64,000 bases of DNA from Paenibacillus lacisoli (GTDB taxonomy: Bacteria > Bacillota > Bacilli > Paenibacillales > Paenibacillaceae): NCBI RefSeq assembly GCF_030580655.1, contig NZ_JAUQTB010000015.1, positions 1-64,000 on the forward strand. The letters are read 5' to 3'. Positions 51,492-60,734 of the stretch are shown in pieces; the stretch's first letter is position 1, and each line of letters begins with the position of its first letter. The notes beneath the pieces are model-generated. The model did no database searches. It had not been told where the DNA came from and saw nothing but the letters and a program-made list of their open reading frames with translations. A program made the translations under genes and the position numbers.

Positions 51492-51932
51492 GTGGCATAT
51501 AATGGACTCAATTCATACACAGGGGTGGATAGCCAAATGAACGCATCAAGTTTGCAGGCTTTTCAAGACCAAGTTTCCGAGTTGTTACTCCGTCACCGCA
51601 GTCTTCTGGATATCCTGTCCAAAACCGGACAATCCGGGGCTTCTGTCAATCGAGCTGTCTCCAAGGCTATTACGGAATGCGGTTGTGTTGAGCTGCATGC
51701 CGCCAAGCAGAAATATCAGCCTGATCTGGGGTTGGAGCAGGCGAAGAACACACTGGACAGCCATGTTCAGGGTGAACTGTGCGAGAACTGCCGGGAGGTT
51801 GTTATGGCTGAACTGGGCCGGAGCCTCTTCTATATGTCCGCTTTGTCCAATGTGCTGGATATTTCGCTGGAGGAAGTTCTGCAGCGTGAATCCCAGAAGT
51901 GCTCCACACTCGGATTGTTCAATATGTCTTAA
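51492..51932 (+). CDS. conserved protein of unknown function with MazG-like C-terminal segment
   Basis: A 146-residue plus-strand gene. I chose GTG 51492, 7 nt after AAAGGAGG. The N-terminal part SLQAFQDQVSELLLRHRSLLDILSKTGQSGASVNRAVSKAITECGCVEL is helical; the C-terminal ELGRSLFYMSALSNVLDISLEEVL resembles the last helices of MazG-type pyrophosphohydrolases (ELGDVLWY-like), but the metal-binding Asp is Arg here. Cysteines occur as CGC (69-71 region), CENC and a final QKC. I do not assign an activity. It is the only plus-strand gene from 3.3 kb to the right end, and ends at a bidirectional terminator. Confidence 0.8.
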   Translation: MAYNGLNSYTGVDSQMNASSLQAFQDQVSELLLRHRSLLDILSKTGQSGASVNRAVSKAITECGCVELHAAKQKYQPDLGLEQAKNTLDSHVQGELCENCREVVMAELGRSLFYMSALSNVLDISLEEVLQRESQKCSTLGLFNMS

Positions 51933-51964
51933 ATACAGGTACGGCTGATGGAAGCCAAACCAAT

Positions 51965-52012
51965 AAAAAAAGCATCTATCTCGCTGATTGCTCAGTGAAA
52001 TAAATGCTTTTT
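51965..52012. terminator. bidirectional terminator between the 51.5-kb gene and pssA
   Basis: An imperfect 17-bp stem (51971-51987 with 51992-52008) with A-rich left and T-rich right flanks serves both convergent genes. Confidence 0.8.
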
Positions 52013-52052
52013 ATTATGCCTAAAATGAAATTATGGAATAATAGCGGTAAAC

Positions 52053-52784
52053 CTATCGTTTGGAATGGCGGTAGTTCTCATCGGATTCCTTCTGCTGCTT
52101 GCGGCTGCGGCGGATCAGCTTATCCACATTCTGCTTCATTCCATACAATGCATAAAGACCCAAAGGAATGAAGATCATCTTCGAGAGCTGATCAGGGAAA
52201 GCAACTGCCAGCAATACGGCCACAAGAACAACAATTGGAGCGATCCAGATCGCTTTCTTAGGAAGCCCTACTTTTTTGAAATTCGGATATTTCATGCTGC
52301 TGACCATCAAATAGGACAGAAGCAGCGTGGCGATAACCATATATGGAGCCGAGACATCTTTGTGAAACAAGGAAAGTGTCGCGAGAACTCCACCGGCAGC
52401 AGGAATCGGCAACCCTGTAAAGTAACCCGGAGTTCCGGAGATAACATTAAAACGAGCCAGACGCAAAGCTCCGAACATCGGGAAGATTCCCGTTACCGTC
52501 CAGGCCAGAGCTTGATTCAAATCATGAAAAGAGACAATAAACATAATCAGTGCTGGCGCAACACCAAATGAAATTACATCCGACAGGGAGTCCAATTCCT
52601 TACCGAATTCACTCTGTGCATTCAAGGCACGAGCTACCCGACCATCCAGTCCATCCAACAGCATCGCAACGATAACCATAATGGCTGCAAGGCTGTACTT
52701 TCCGTCAAACGCCATAAGGATGGCGACCATTCCGAGAAACAGGTTACCTAAAGTAAACAAGTTCGGAATTGATTTTGTTATCAT
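52053..52784 (-). CDS. pssA: CDP-diacylglycerol--serine O-phosphatidyltransferase
   Basis: A 243-residue polytopic membrane enzyme with the CDP-alcohol phosphotransferase motif DGLDGRVAR...EFGKELDSLSD (about 44-69) carrying the metal-binding aspartates. It makes phosphatidylserine, precursor of phosphatidylethanolamine. It has about seven membrane segments and a charged C-terminal tail (RRSRKQQKESDENYRHSKR). It lies 56 nt after disA with no terminator seen, so it may share the radA-disA transcript. Confidence 0.9.
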   Translation of the reverse strand: MITKSIPNLFTLGNLFLGMVAILMAFDGKYSLAAIMVIVAMLLDGLDGRVARALNAQSEFGKELDSLSDVISFGVAPALIMFIVSFHDLNQALAWTVTGIFPMFGALRLARFNVISGTPGYFTGLPIPAAGGVLATLSLFHKDVSAPYMVIATLLLSYLMVSSMKYPNFKKVGLPKKAIWIAPIVVLVAVLLAVAFPDQLSKMIFIPLGLYALYGMKQNVDKLIRRSRKQQKESDENYRHSKR

Positions 52785-52840
52785 TTCTTCACCTCATATT
52801 AATCTATGAATACCAATAACATCCACAGATTGTATATCAT

Positions 52841-53917
52841 TTACATCTGCCTGTCAATGAATACCTGCTCCTGCAGACGTTTCAATCCTTCACGAATCGT
52901 ACGCGCACGTACCTCTCCGATCCCATCCACTTCGTCCAGTTCCTCAACGGTTGCAGTCATCACCTGAGGCAGCAGATCAAACCGGTCCACCAGGTTGTGA
53001 ATAATGACATTTGGCAGGCGAGGGATTTTGTTAAGCACCCGGTATCCTCGCGGTGCCACTGCATCTTCCGACAGGGCAGCCGAAGCCGGGTAACCGAGCA
53101 GGCGAGCAATATGATGAACATCCAGCAGCTCATCATCTGTCGACCGGTGAAGTGCTGTGATGATTTCATTAATTTTGTCGTCGCTGTCTTCCTTCGCATA
53201 ATCCTTATACAGAAGCCAGGCTTCCTCTTCCGTATTGCTGACCAGCTCTTCCATCTGCATGCTGATCAGGCGGCCTTCATTGCCGAGCTCATTGATATAA
53301 CGCTTGATCTCGGTTTTAATCCGAAGCACCATCTCCGTGCGCTGAATGACATTGACAACCTCCGGAATCGTCACCAGTTCCTCAAACTCTGATGCCGACA
53401 GGTTGGTCAGAGACTGATTCAGTACCGCTTTGTATTTCTCCAGCGTCTGAATGGCCTGATTAGCCTTGGTCAGAATGACACCAATCTCCTTCAGTGCATA
53501 ACGCACAGCCCCCTGGTACAACGTAATAATATTCCGGCGCTGTGAAATGGAGACGACCAATTTACCGGTCTGCTTCGCTACCCGCTCTGCTGTACGGTGC
53601 CGAATCCCTGTCTCAGACGACGAGATTGACGAATCGGGAATCAGCTGGGTATTGGCATACAAAATCCGCTTCAAATCTTCACTTAGAATAATGGCTCCAT
53701 CCATTTTGGCCAGCTCATACAGGTAGTTCGGTGAAAAGTCACAATTAATGGAGAAACCTCCATCCACGACCTCCATGACCTCAGGGCTGTAGCCAACAAC
53801 GATCAACGCGCCGGTCTTGGCGCGGAGCACATTCTCGAGCCCTTCCCGAAAGGGCGTGCCTGGTGCCACAAGCCGGAGCAGGTCGTTCATTTTATCCAGT
53901 TGGCTCGTCTCTTTCAT
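52841..53917 (-). CDS. disA: DNA integrity scanning protein DisA (diadenylate cyclase)
   Basis: A 358-residue DisA. The N-terminal DAC domain has the ligands [10 protein letters not shown] (DGA motif) and [12 protein letters not shown] (RHR motif); a spine and a C-terminal HhH DNA-binding domain ([30 protein letters not shown]) follow. It makes c-di-AMP and slows sporulation on damaged DNA. I chose ATG 53917 behind AAAGGG, 14 nt past the radA stop. Confidence 0.96.
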   Translation of the reverse strand: MKETSQLDKMNDLLRLVAPGTPFREGLENVLRAKTGALIVVGYSPEVMEVVDGGFSINCDFSPNYLYELAKMDGAIILSEDLKRILYANTQLIPDSSISSSETGIRHRTAERVAKQTGKLVVSISQRRNIITLYQGAVRYALKEIGVILTKANQAIQTLEKYKAVLNQSLTNLSASEFEELVTIPEVVNVIQRTEMVLRIKTEIKRYINELGNEGRLISMQMEELVSNTEEEAWLLYKDYAKEDSDDKINEIITALHRSTDDELLDVHHIARLLGYPASAALSEDAVAPRGYRVLNKIPRLPNVIIHNLVDRFDLLPQVMTATVEELDEVDGIGEVRARTIREGLKRLQEQVFIDRQM

Positions 53918-53931
53918 GTTCCCTTTGCCCC

Positions 53932-55299
53932 CTAATCTAAAGCAACCGCTAGCGCATCTGCTACGGTATCCACGCCAATAATTTGAATTCCCTTGGGCGG
54001 GGTCCAACCCTTCAGACTCTTCTGAGGAAGGATCACCCGCTTGAAGCCAAGCTTCTCGGCTTCTCTTACACGCTGCTCCGCACGGGATACCGCACGAACT
54101 TCGCCTGTCAGGCCAACTTCACCGAACATAACATCATAAGGCTTGGTCGGCATATCGCGGAAGCTTGAGGCAATGCTGACGGCAATTGCCAGATCCACTG
54201 CAGGTTCATCCAGCCGGACGCCGCCTGCCACGTTCAGGTAGGCATCCTGGTTCTGGAGGAACATGCCCATCCGCTTCTCCAGCACTGCTATGATCAAACC
54301 CAGGCGGTGATGGTCGATCCCGGTACACATCCGGCGGGGAGACGGAAAGTGTGTCGCTGCTATCAATGCCTGGAGTTCTACGAGCACCGGCCGTGTACCC
54401 TCCATGCTGGCGACAACCGTCGAACCGGCTACGCCCAGGGGACGCTCCGACAGGAACAATTCCGACGGGTTCTCCACTTCACGGAGACCACTCTCCCCCA
54501 TCTCGAAGATCCCCATCTCGTTCGTTGAACCGAATCGGTTCTTCACCGCCCGTAAAAGCCGGTACGTATGGTGACGCTCACCTTCGAAATAAAGCACACA
54601 ATCCACCATGTGCTCCAGCATCCGCGGGCCGGCGATCGCACCCTCTTTTGTAACATGCCCCACCAGTACGGTTGCAATGCCGAGACCCTTGGCAATCCGC
54701 ATGAACCTGGACGTACATTCACGCACCTGAGAGACACTGCCCGGCGCGCTGGTCACTTCCGGCAGGAACACCGTCTGAATGGAGTCAATAACCAGAAAAT
54801 CCGGCTTGGTATTCTCTACCGCGTCCTCAATAGCCACCATATTATTCTCACATAATACGAACAGCTCTGGAGACAGCGCACCGAGCCGGTCTGCACGCAG
54901 CTTCGTCTGGCGCACGGATTCCTCTCCGGAAATATACAGGACGCGCAGTCCTGACAGCGCCAGACTGTTCGAGGCCTGCAGCAGCAGGGTTGACTTCCCG
55001 ATCCCCGGGTCGCCACCGACCAATACCAGCGATCCCGGAACAATGCCGCCGCCGAGCACCCGGTTCAGCTCATTGATTCCGCTATTGATACGAGGTTCTT
55101 GGTTACTCTCTATATTTATGATTGGAAGCGGCTTTTCTTTACTATTGAAAAGAGGAGAATTCATCCCCTGGGTCTTCACCACAGTTTCGGTTTCTTCGAC
55201 CATGCTGTTCCAGGCCTGGCAGCCCGGACATTTGCCGTACCACTTTGGTGATTCATAACCGCATTCGGTGCAATAAAATTTAGTTTTGACTTTGGCCAT
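53932..55299 (-). CDS. radA: DNA repair protein RadA/Sms
   Basis: A 455-residue RadA. An N-terminal zinc finger ([18 protein letters not shown], about 9-26), a RecA-like ATPase with Walker [13 protein letters not shown] and the family-specific KNRFG motif, and a C-terminal Lon-protease-like domain appear in order. It is a branch-migration helicase in recombination. I chose ATG 55299 behind AAGGAG. It precedes disA, the standard radA-disA pair. Confidence 0.96.
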   Translation of the reverse strand: MAKVKTKFYCTECGYESPKWYGKCPGCQAWNSMVEETETVVKTQGMNSPLFNSKEKPLPIINIESNQEPRINSGINELNRVLGGGIVPGSLVLVGGDPGIGKSTLLLQASNSLALSGLRVLYISGEESVRQTKLRADRLGALSPELFVLCENNMVAIEDAVENTKPDFLVIDSIQTVFLPEVTSAPGSVSQVRECTSRFMRIAKGLGIATVLVGHVTKEGAIAGPRMLEHMVDCVLYFEGERHHTYRLLRAVKNRFGSTNEMGIFEMGESGLREVENPSELFLSERPLGVAGSTVVASMEGTRPVLVELQALIAATHFPSPRRMCTGIDHHRLGLIIAVLEKRMGMFLQNQDAYLNVAGGVRLDEPAVDLAIAVSIASSFRDMPTKPYDVMFGEVGLTGEVRAVSRAEQRVREAEKLGFKRVILPQKSLKGWTPPKGIQIIGVDTVADALAVALD

Positions 55300-55550
55300 G
55301 AATATCTCCTTACTTCTTCCGTATTTGTCGAATTCGGTCCGGCCGCAATAAGAAAAACCCATCGTGCTGGACGAGTCGATACGAACACGCTAAACAGCAT
55401 ATTTAGAATGTAAGAAGCCTTTCTTTCCTACATATTGTGCCCGAACTCATGGAACTAACCTAACAAGGTGCCCAACAATAAAAGTTTACCATTGCTCCGA
55501 ACCGGCGTAAAGGCAAATCAAAAAGTTACACAAATGAGAAGGAGTTCAAT
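55300..55550 (-). other. radA upstream region
   Basis: This gene-free stretch between the clpC terminator (55551-55600) and radA holds the radA 5' region. I see AT-rich segments but no sigma-A promoter good enough to call, although the strong terminator upstream implies radA has one. Confidence 0.4.
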
Positions 55551-55600
55551 AAAAAAAAGGGGCATCCTCTACCAGCGTCAAGCCAGCGGGATGTCCCTTT
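55551..55600 (-). terminator. terminator after clpC
   Basis: A 12-bp stem with one mismatch (55589-55600 with 55556-55567), a 21-nt loop and an eight-T run on the minus strand. In many Bacillales radA is cotranscribed with clpC; here this terminator would separate them. Confidence 0.82.
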
Positions 55601-55637
55601 ATTTTATTTATTAGCGTATGCCGCTACATACGATTCA

Positions 55638-58085
55638 TTAGGAATTGCTGGACGGCACATTATCTTTTTTGGTTACATTCAGCGCACCGTCCTGTTCGTC
55701 GATCAGCAGATGATCGCCTTTGGACACGTTGCCGGTCAACAATTCTTCAGACAGACGATCCTCGATATGCTTCTGGATCGCCCGGCGGAGAGGACGCGCA
55801 CCATAGGAAGGATCGAAGCCTTCTTTGGCCAGGAAATCCTTTGCCTTATCTGTAAGTTCGAAGTCCACCTCGTACTCTCTGAGGCGCTTGCGCAGCTCTT
55901 CGGACATCAGCGAAACGATCTGACCGATATGCTCCCGCTCCAGGGAATGGAACACGATGATCTCATCGATCCGGTTCAGGAATTCCGGACGGAAGCTCTT
56001 CTTGAGATCTTCCATCACTTTGCCCTTCATGTTGTCATACTGTGCACCCGCGTCGACCACAGCTGTGAAGCCCAGCGTCGAGTTTTTGCGGATTGCTTCC
56101 GCTCCGACGTTAGATGTCAGAATGATCAGCGTGTTGCGGAAATCGACGACACGGCCTTTGGAATCAGTCAGACGTCCGTCTTCCAGCACCTGCAGCAAAA
56201 TGTTGAACACTTCAGGGTGAGCTTTCTCGATCTCATCCAGCAATACTACGGAATATGGCTTACGGCGTACTTTCTCAGTCAGCTGACCACCTTCATCATA
56301 ACCGACATATCCCGGAGGAGCTCCGACCAGTCGGGACGTGGAGTGCTTCTCCATGTATTCCGACATATCGATACGGATAACCGCATTCTCATCACCGAAC
56401 ATCGCTTCCGCCAAGGCGCGTGCCAGCTCGGTTTTACCTACACCGGTTGGACCGAGGAAGATAAAGGAGCCGATCGGACGCTTCGGATCTTTGAGGCCCG
56501 CTCTTGCACGGCGGATCGCGCGGCTGACAGCTTTGACCGCTTCATCCTGACCGATGACGCGTTCATGCAGCAGGCTCTCCATGTTCAGAAGACGCTCGGT
56601 CTCTTCTTCTTTCAGTTTGTTCACCGGAATACCCGTCCAGATCGCTACCACCTGAGCAATATCTTCCGGTGTTACTTCAGAATCTGTCCGGCCTTGCTTC
56701 TCTTTCCATTGGTTCTTCGTTACATCCAGCTCTTCACGAATCTTCTGCTCTGTGTCGCGCAGAGCTGCCGCTTTCTCGAATTCCTGACTCTGAACCGCGG
56801 AGTCCTTCTCCTTGCGGATATCATCCAGGCGGTTCTCCAGCTGCTTCAGATTAGGCGGTACCGTGTACGAATTCAGCCTTACCTTGGAACCCGCCTCGTC
56901 GATCAGGTCAATCGCCTTATCCGGCAGGAATCGGTCAGTGATGTAGCGGTCAGACAGCTTTACAGCCGCTTCAATTGCTTCGTCCGTAATTTTCACACGG
57001 TGATGTGCTTCGTAACGGTCACGCAGACCATACAGGATCTGGATCGCTTCATCCGGGGATGGCTGATCGACAGTGATCGGCTGGAAGCGGCGCTCCAATG
57101 CAGCGTCTTTCTCTATATATTTACGATACTCATCCAGCGTTGTCGCACCGATACACTGCAGCTCGCCGCGTGCCAGCGCCGGCTTCAGAATATTAGAGGC
57201 ATCGATCGCGCCTTCCGCACCCCCTGCACCGATCAGTGTATGCAGCTCGTCGATGAACAGTACGATATTACCGGCTTGGCGAATTTCGTCCATGATTTTC
57301 TTCAGACGATCCTCGAACTCACCGCGATATTTCGTTCCGGCAACCACGGAGCCCATGTCCAGTGTCATCACGCGCTTGTCGCGCAGCGTTTCCGGAATTT
57401 CATTCGCGATGATCTTCTGGGCGAGCCCTTCGGCAATCGCCGTTTTACCTACCCCAGGTTCACCGATCAGCACCGGGTTGTTCTTGGTACGGCGGCTCAG
57501 TACCTGAATGACACGTTCAATCTCCTTGCTGCGGCCGATGACCGGGTCCAGATTGCCTTCCTTGGCAATAGCAGTCAAATCGCGTGCGAGGCTGTCCAGC
57601 GTCGGTGTGCTTACATTGGCTGGTGCGCCATTATGGCTGGATACCGCTTCACTGCTGCCGAGCAGCTGCAGCACCTGCTGACGTGCCTTGTTCAAGCTGA
57701 TGCCGAGGTTATTGAGCACACGTGCCGCAACCCCTTCACCTTCCCGGATCAGACCGAGCAGGATATGCTCTGTACCCACGTAGGTGTGTCCAAGCTTGCG
57801 CGCTTCATCCATCGAGAGCTCGATGACTTTCTTCGCACGCGGTGTATAAGCAATGTTCGTAGGCTGCTCCTGGCCGCGGCCAATGAGCGTTTCTACTTCA
57901 TCTTGAATTTTCTCCAGTCCAAGACCCAGACCGATCAGGGCTTTGGCCGCAATACCTTCACCTTCACGAATCAGACCGAGCAGGACATGCTCTGTACCAA
58001 TGTTGTTATGACCTAAACGTACTGCTTCTTCTTGAGCAAGTGCCAGCACTTTCTGTGCACGTTCTGTAAATCTTCCGAACATCAT
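55638..58085 (-). CDS. clpC: ATP-dependent Clp protease ATPase subunit ClpC
   Basis: An 815-residue Hsp100 ATPase that partners with ClpP and adaptor MecA. Two N-terminal Clp-N repeats ([16 protein letters not shown]... and a second from about residue 80), Walker A motifs GEPGVGKT and GPTGVGKTE in the two AAA+ domains, a UVR-containing middle domain and a ClpP-loop region are present. I chose ATG 58085 (MMFGRFT); a frame-internal ATG six codons upstream overlaps the Shine-Dalgarno. It is last in the ctsR-mcsA-mcsB-clpC operon. Confidence 0.96.
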   Translation of the reverse strand: MMFGRFTERAQKVLALAQEEAVRLGHNNIGTEHVLLGLIREGEGIAAKALIGLGLGLEKIQDEVETLIGRGQEQPTNIAYTPRAKKVIELSMDEARKLGHTYVGTEHILLGLIREGEGVAARVLNNLGISLNKARQQVLQLLGSSEAVSSHNGAPANVSTPTLDSLARDLTAIAKEGNLDPVIGRSKEIERVIQVLSRRTKNNPVLIGEPGVGKTAIAEGLAQKIIANEIPETLRDKRVMTLDMGSVVAGTKYRGEFEDRLKKIMDEIRQAGNIVLFIDELHTLIGAGGAEGAIDASNILKPALARGELQCIGATTLDEYRKYIEKDAALERRFQPITVDQPSPDEAIQILYGLRDRYEAHHRVKITDEAIEAAVKLSDRYITDRFLPDKAIDLIDEAGSKVRLNSYTVPPNLKQLENRLDDIRKEKDSAVQSQEFEKAAALRDTEQKIREELDVTKNQWKEKQGRTDSEVTPEDIAQVVAIWTGIPVNKLKEEETERLLNMESLLHERVIGQDEAVKAVSRAIRRARAGLKDPKRPIGSFIFLGPTGVGKTELARALAEAMFGDENAVIRIDMSEYMEKHSTSRLVGAPPGYVGYDEGGQLTEKVRRKPYSVVLLDEIEKAHPEVFNILLQVLEDGRLTDSKGRVVDFRNTLIILTSNVGAEAIRKNSTLGFTAVVDAGAQYDNMKGKVMEDLKKSFRPEFLNRIDEIIVFHSLEREHIGQIVSLMSEELRKRLREYEVDFELTDKAKDFLAKEGFDPSYGARPLRRAIQKHIEDRLSEELLTGNVSKGDHLLIDEQDGALNVTKKDNVPSSNS

Positions 58086-58130
58086 AATCTCCTGCACCTC
58101 CATGAGTTGGGATTGCCAGTATATCTATTG

Positions 58131-59195
58131 TTAAGGGGTTGTGCCTAAAGTTGTTCGGATCAGCTGCGCCCGGTACATATCGCGTTCCGAGGCGTGCATC
58201 TGATCGTTGAATGTCTTCTGCAGGAAGCCAGGCTGAATCATTACATTCAATTCATTCAACACCGGGATCGAAGGTTCCTGCAAAATACCGAGATCAATAC
58301 CCAGACGGACATCGGATAACCGCTGACCCGCTTCCTTGGCATCCATGATCGCTGCATGCTTCAGAATCCCGTAGGATCTCATGATCCGGTCGGAAATCCG
58401 CAGCCTCGACTCTGACAGCAGACGCTGCCTTGCCGTGCGTTCCTGGCTGATAATCTGCATGACCACACTGTGCAGATTCTCGATAATCTCAAGTTCGGTC
58501 TGCCCCAGCGTGATCTGGTTGGAGATCTGGAACAGGTTGCCGATCGCCTCACTGCCTTCGCCATAAATGCCTCTGACCGTCAGACCCACCTGAGAGACAG
58601 CGGACAGAATCCGGTTAATCTGCTGAGTCATGCTCAGAGCCGGAAGATGCATCATTACAGACGCCCGCAGACCGGTACCTACATTCGTAGGACAGCTGGT
58701 CAGATAGCCGCGTTTGTCATCAAATGCATATTCAGCGTGCGCTTCGAACACATCGTCAAGGGCTGTTGCCCGTTCCCAGGCTTCCTTGACCTGAAAACCG
58801 GGATACAAACACTGGATACGAAGATGGTCTTCTTCATTCACCATGATGCTCACCGATTCATCCTCACTGATCAGCGCCGCACCGTTGCGCGATTCACTGG
58901 CCAGATTAGGACTGATCAGATGCTTCTCCACCAGTACCCTTTTATCCAGATCACTCAGTTCAGCCATCTTCAGAATATGAAAATGGCCAAACTGATGGGC
59001 CTCTTCATCATCAAGCACTGCGGTCAGCTTGTCGAGCACTTCCTCCGACTGGGAGTTCGTAGCCAGCATCGGAAAAGGAATATGCTGCAGGTTGCGCGCA
59101 ATCCTTACCCGGCTGCTGATGACGATTTCTGAATCCGCAGCGGAGCCGCGCATCCAATCGCTAAGCGGCTTTGTGGTAAACCGGAGATTGGGCAT
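58131..59195 (-). CDS. mcsB: protein arginine kinase McsB
   Basis: A 354-residue kinase of the phosphagen-kinase fold that phosphorylates arginines, marking proteins for ClpCP and inactivating CtsR. Markers include VISSRVRIARNLQHIPFP, EDHLRIQ, CPTNVGTGLRASVMMHLP and the GIYGEGSEAIGNLFQISNQ segment. It lies 28 nt downstream of mcsA and 45 nt before the clpC start. Confidence 0.96.
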   Translation of the reverse strand: MPNLRFTTKPLSDWMRGSAADSEIVISSRVRIARNLQHIPFPMLATNSQSEEVLDKLTAVLDDEEAHQFGHFHILKMAELSDLDKRVLVEKHLISPNLASESRNGAALISEDESVSIMVNEEDHLRIQCLYPGFQVKEAWERATALDDVFEAHAEYAFDDKRGYLTSCPTNVGTGLRASVMMHLPALSMTQQINRILSAVSQVGLTVRGIYGEGSEAIGNLFQISNQITLGQTELEIIENLHSVVMQIISQERTARQRLLSESRLRISDRIMRSYGILKHAAIMDAKEAGQRLSDVRLGIDLGILQEPSIPVLNELNVMIQPGFLQKTFNDQMHASERDMYRAQLIRTTLGTTP

Positions 59196-59223
59196 TACGC
59201 ATTCCTCCTACTCATCACAAACT

Positions 59224-59745
59224 TTACTCTTGGGCAATTTCTTTTTCAAGCTGGCGGATCTGGTCCCTCAGCTGGGCTGCAGTCTCAAACTCTTCCGCCT
59301 GTATGCTGCCCTGAAGCTCCTGCTTCAGTTCCTCAATCTTGCGTTCAACCTTGATGCGGCCGCCACTGCGTACCGGTATTTTGCCGATATGCGAAGTGCT
59401 GCCATGCACCCTTTTGAAGAGCGGATCAAGCCGGTCATTAAAATATTTATAACAAGAGCTGCAACCGAAGCGGCCGATCTTGCTGAACTGCGAGTAGGTC
59501 ATGCCGCATTCTTCACAGCGGGGAGAAGGCGGCGGACTGCCGGACGCTTGACCCTTAATAGACGGATCAAAGTCCAGTAATCCTGACAGCAGACTGTGAA
59601 TGGAGAATCCATTCGGTGTCCCGGGGATCATTTCCCCTTTCTCCCGCGCACAAGTCTCACAAATATGAAATTCCGTCTTCTCCCCGTTAACGATCTTGGT
59701 AAAATGGAGAGTTGCCGGCCGTTTACCACATTCCTGGCACAGCAT
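59224..59745 (-). CDS. mcsA: McsA, zinc-binding activator of McsB
   Basis: A 173-residue McsA. Zinc fingers CQEC...CETC (about 3-31) and CEEC...CSSC (about 78-94), and a C-terminal UVR motif (FETAAQLRDQIRQLEKEI) are present. It activates McsB kinase and stabilises CtsR repression. I chose ATG 59745 behind AAGGAGG. Confidence 0.94.
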   Translation of the reverse strand: MLCQECGKRPATLHFTKIVNGEKTEFHICETCAREKGEMIPGTPNGFSIHSLLSGLLDFDPSIKGQASGSPPPSPRCEECGMTYSQFSKIGRFGCSSCYKYFNDRLDPLFKRVHGSTSHIGKIPVRSGGRIKVERKIEELKQELQGSIQAEEFETAAQLRDQIRQLEKEIAQE

Positions 59746-59774
59746 AGCGACGTACCTCCTTAATGACACTCTGT

Positions 59775-60236
59775 TTATTTGTTAAGCAGTGAAATCAGCA
59801 TTGCCTTCAGCAGACGGGCACGCAGCTGATCCCTGTACGGCAGCTTAATCGCCAGGCACTCCCTGGAGATGGCCGCCCGCATCAGCGCTGCCTCACGCGG
59901 ATTCAGGAACTTGGCTTCTTCCAGCTGATAGATAAGTCCCTCACCCGCCGACTGGCTGATGGCTTGCCCGATACTCTGATGGAGATGGGTATGAAGTACA
60001 TGCTGGGCAGGAAGCTCAATACGCTGAATGCGGATGTAGCCGCCGCCGCCGCGCTTACTCTCGACAAGATACCCTTTCTCCAGCGTAAACCGGGTGCTGA
60101 TCACATAATTGATCTGGGACGGCACACAGGAGAAGCGATCGGCCAGGTCATTCCTCTGAATCTCTACCATGCCTTCTGCGCTTTCCTGCAGTATACTCTT
60201 CAGATATTGTTCGATAACATCAGAGATATTGCGCAT
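59775..60236 (-). CDS. ctsR: CtsR heat-shock repressor
   Basis: A 153-residue CtsR. The N-terminal winged HTH (MRNISDVIEQYLKSIL, SQINYVISTRFTLEKGYLVESKRGGGGYIRI) includes the heat-sensing glycine loop RGGGG (62-66). The C-terminal domain binds McsA/McsB. I chose ATG 60236, 8 nt after GTGGAGG. It is autoregulated through the operator at 60518-60534. The transcript has a leader of about 300 nt. Confidence 0.95.
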   Translation of the reverse strand: MRNISDVIEQYLKSILQESAEGMVEIQRNDLADRFSCVPSQINYVISTRFTLEKGYLVESKRGGGGYIRIQRIELPAQHVLHTHLHQSIGQAISQSAGEGLIYQLEEAKFLNPREAALMRAAISRECLAIKLPYRDQLRARLLKAMLISLLNK

Positions 60237-60515
60237 TCCCTCATCCTCCACTAGTTAGAAAAAAAACGTTGAAGCCAGCTGAATTCGAACATCCAGTATC
60301 CCTGTATACAGCGCCTGTTAATTGCTTAACCAATACGCCGGAACACGAATCCCGGGATGAGAACCCTGCAGATCTACTACGCATCCTGATTGCTTCATCA
60401 CTTTATTAGTTTGACCACTACAGGTTCCAAATCATACGCATCATTCAAGATAATACGTATTTCTCAAACCGCGAAGCGGAAACTGAATATCCTTCATCAA
60501 CTCAATCTCTTGCTG
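60237..60515 (-). other. long ctsR 5' leader
   Basis: From the promoter to the ctsR ATG there are about 300 nt of gene-free transcript. It includes a G/C-rich hairpin TTTCCGC/GCGGTTT (near 60470) and, near the end, a weak 5-bp stem (about 60274-60289) followed by an eight-T run, which would look like an attenuator. Function unknown. Confidence 0.4.
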
Positions 60516-60517
60516 AC

Positions 60518-60534
60518 TTTGACTTTCTTTGACT
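60518..60534 (-). promoter_or_regulatory. CtsR operator
   Basis: AGTCAAA-GAA-AGTCAAA on the minus strand (60518-60534) matches the CtsR consensus heptad repeat (A/GGTCAAA-NAN-A/GGTCAAA) exactly. A third AGTCA lies 3 nt downstream (60514-60518 on plus as TGACT). It overlaps the transcription start region. Confidence 0.95.
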
Positions 60535-60542
60535 TTGATTAC

Positions 60543-60570
60543 ATTATAGCACACTCACCCGATTTGCCAA
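60543..60570 (-). promoter_or_regulatory. ctsR operon promoter
   Basis: TTGGCA (60565-60570), a 16-nt spacer and consensus TATAAT (60543-60548) on the minus strand, followed within 8 nt by the CtsR operator. Confidence 0.82.
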
Positions 60571-60734
60571 GTGGTTTTTTGTATTTTGCACAATTTATTT
60601 TTAGAAGGATGGATGAACAAAAAAAGGCGCTTCCTTCCGGCAGCTGACTTATTACAGCATCAGCCCGAAGAAGAGCACCCTTGTCTTGCAAATCGTATAT
60701 CAAAAAATCCTATATTTAATAAGAAGAAATAATT
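60571..60734. other. gap between ctsR promoter and acetyltransferase gene
   Basis: About 164 bp with an A-run (60618-60625) but no convincing stem before the corresponding T-run on the minus strand. I could not identify a terminator for the acetyltransferase gene. Confidence 0.4.

Noticed and set aside
55710..58016. A 768-codon plus-strand open frame opposite clpC
   Set aside because: Antisense shadow of clpC without a plausible start site or recognisable protein features.
60601..60640. Terminator for the Eis-like gene
   Set aside because: There is a T7 run on the minus strand but the preceding sequence does not form a convincing stem.
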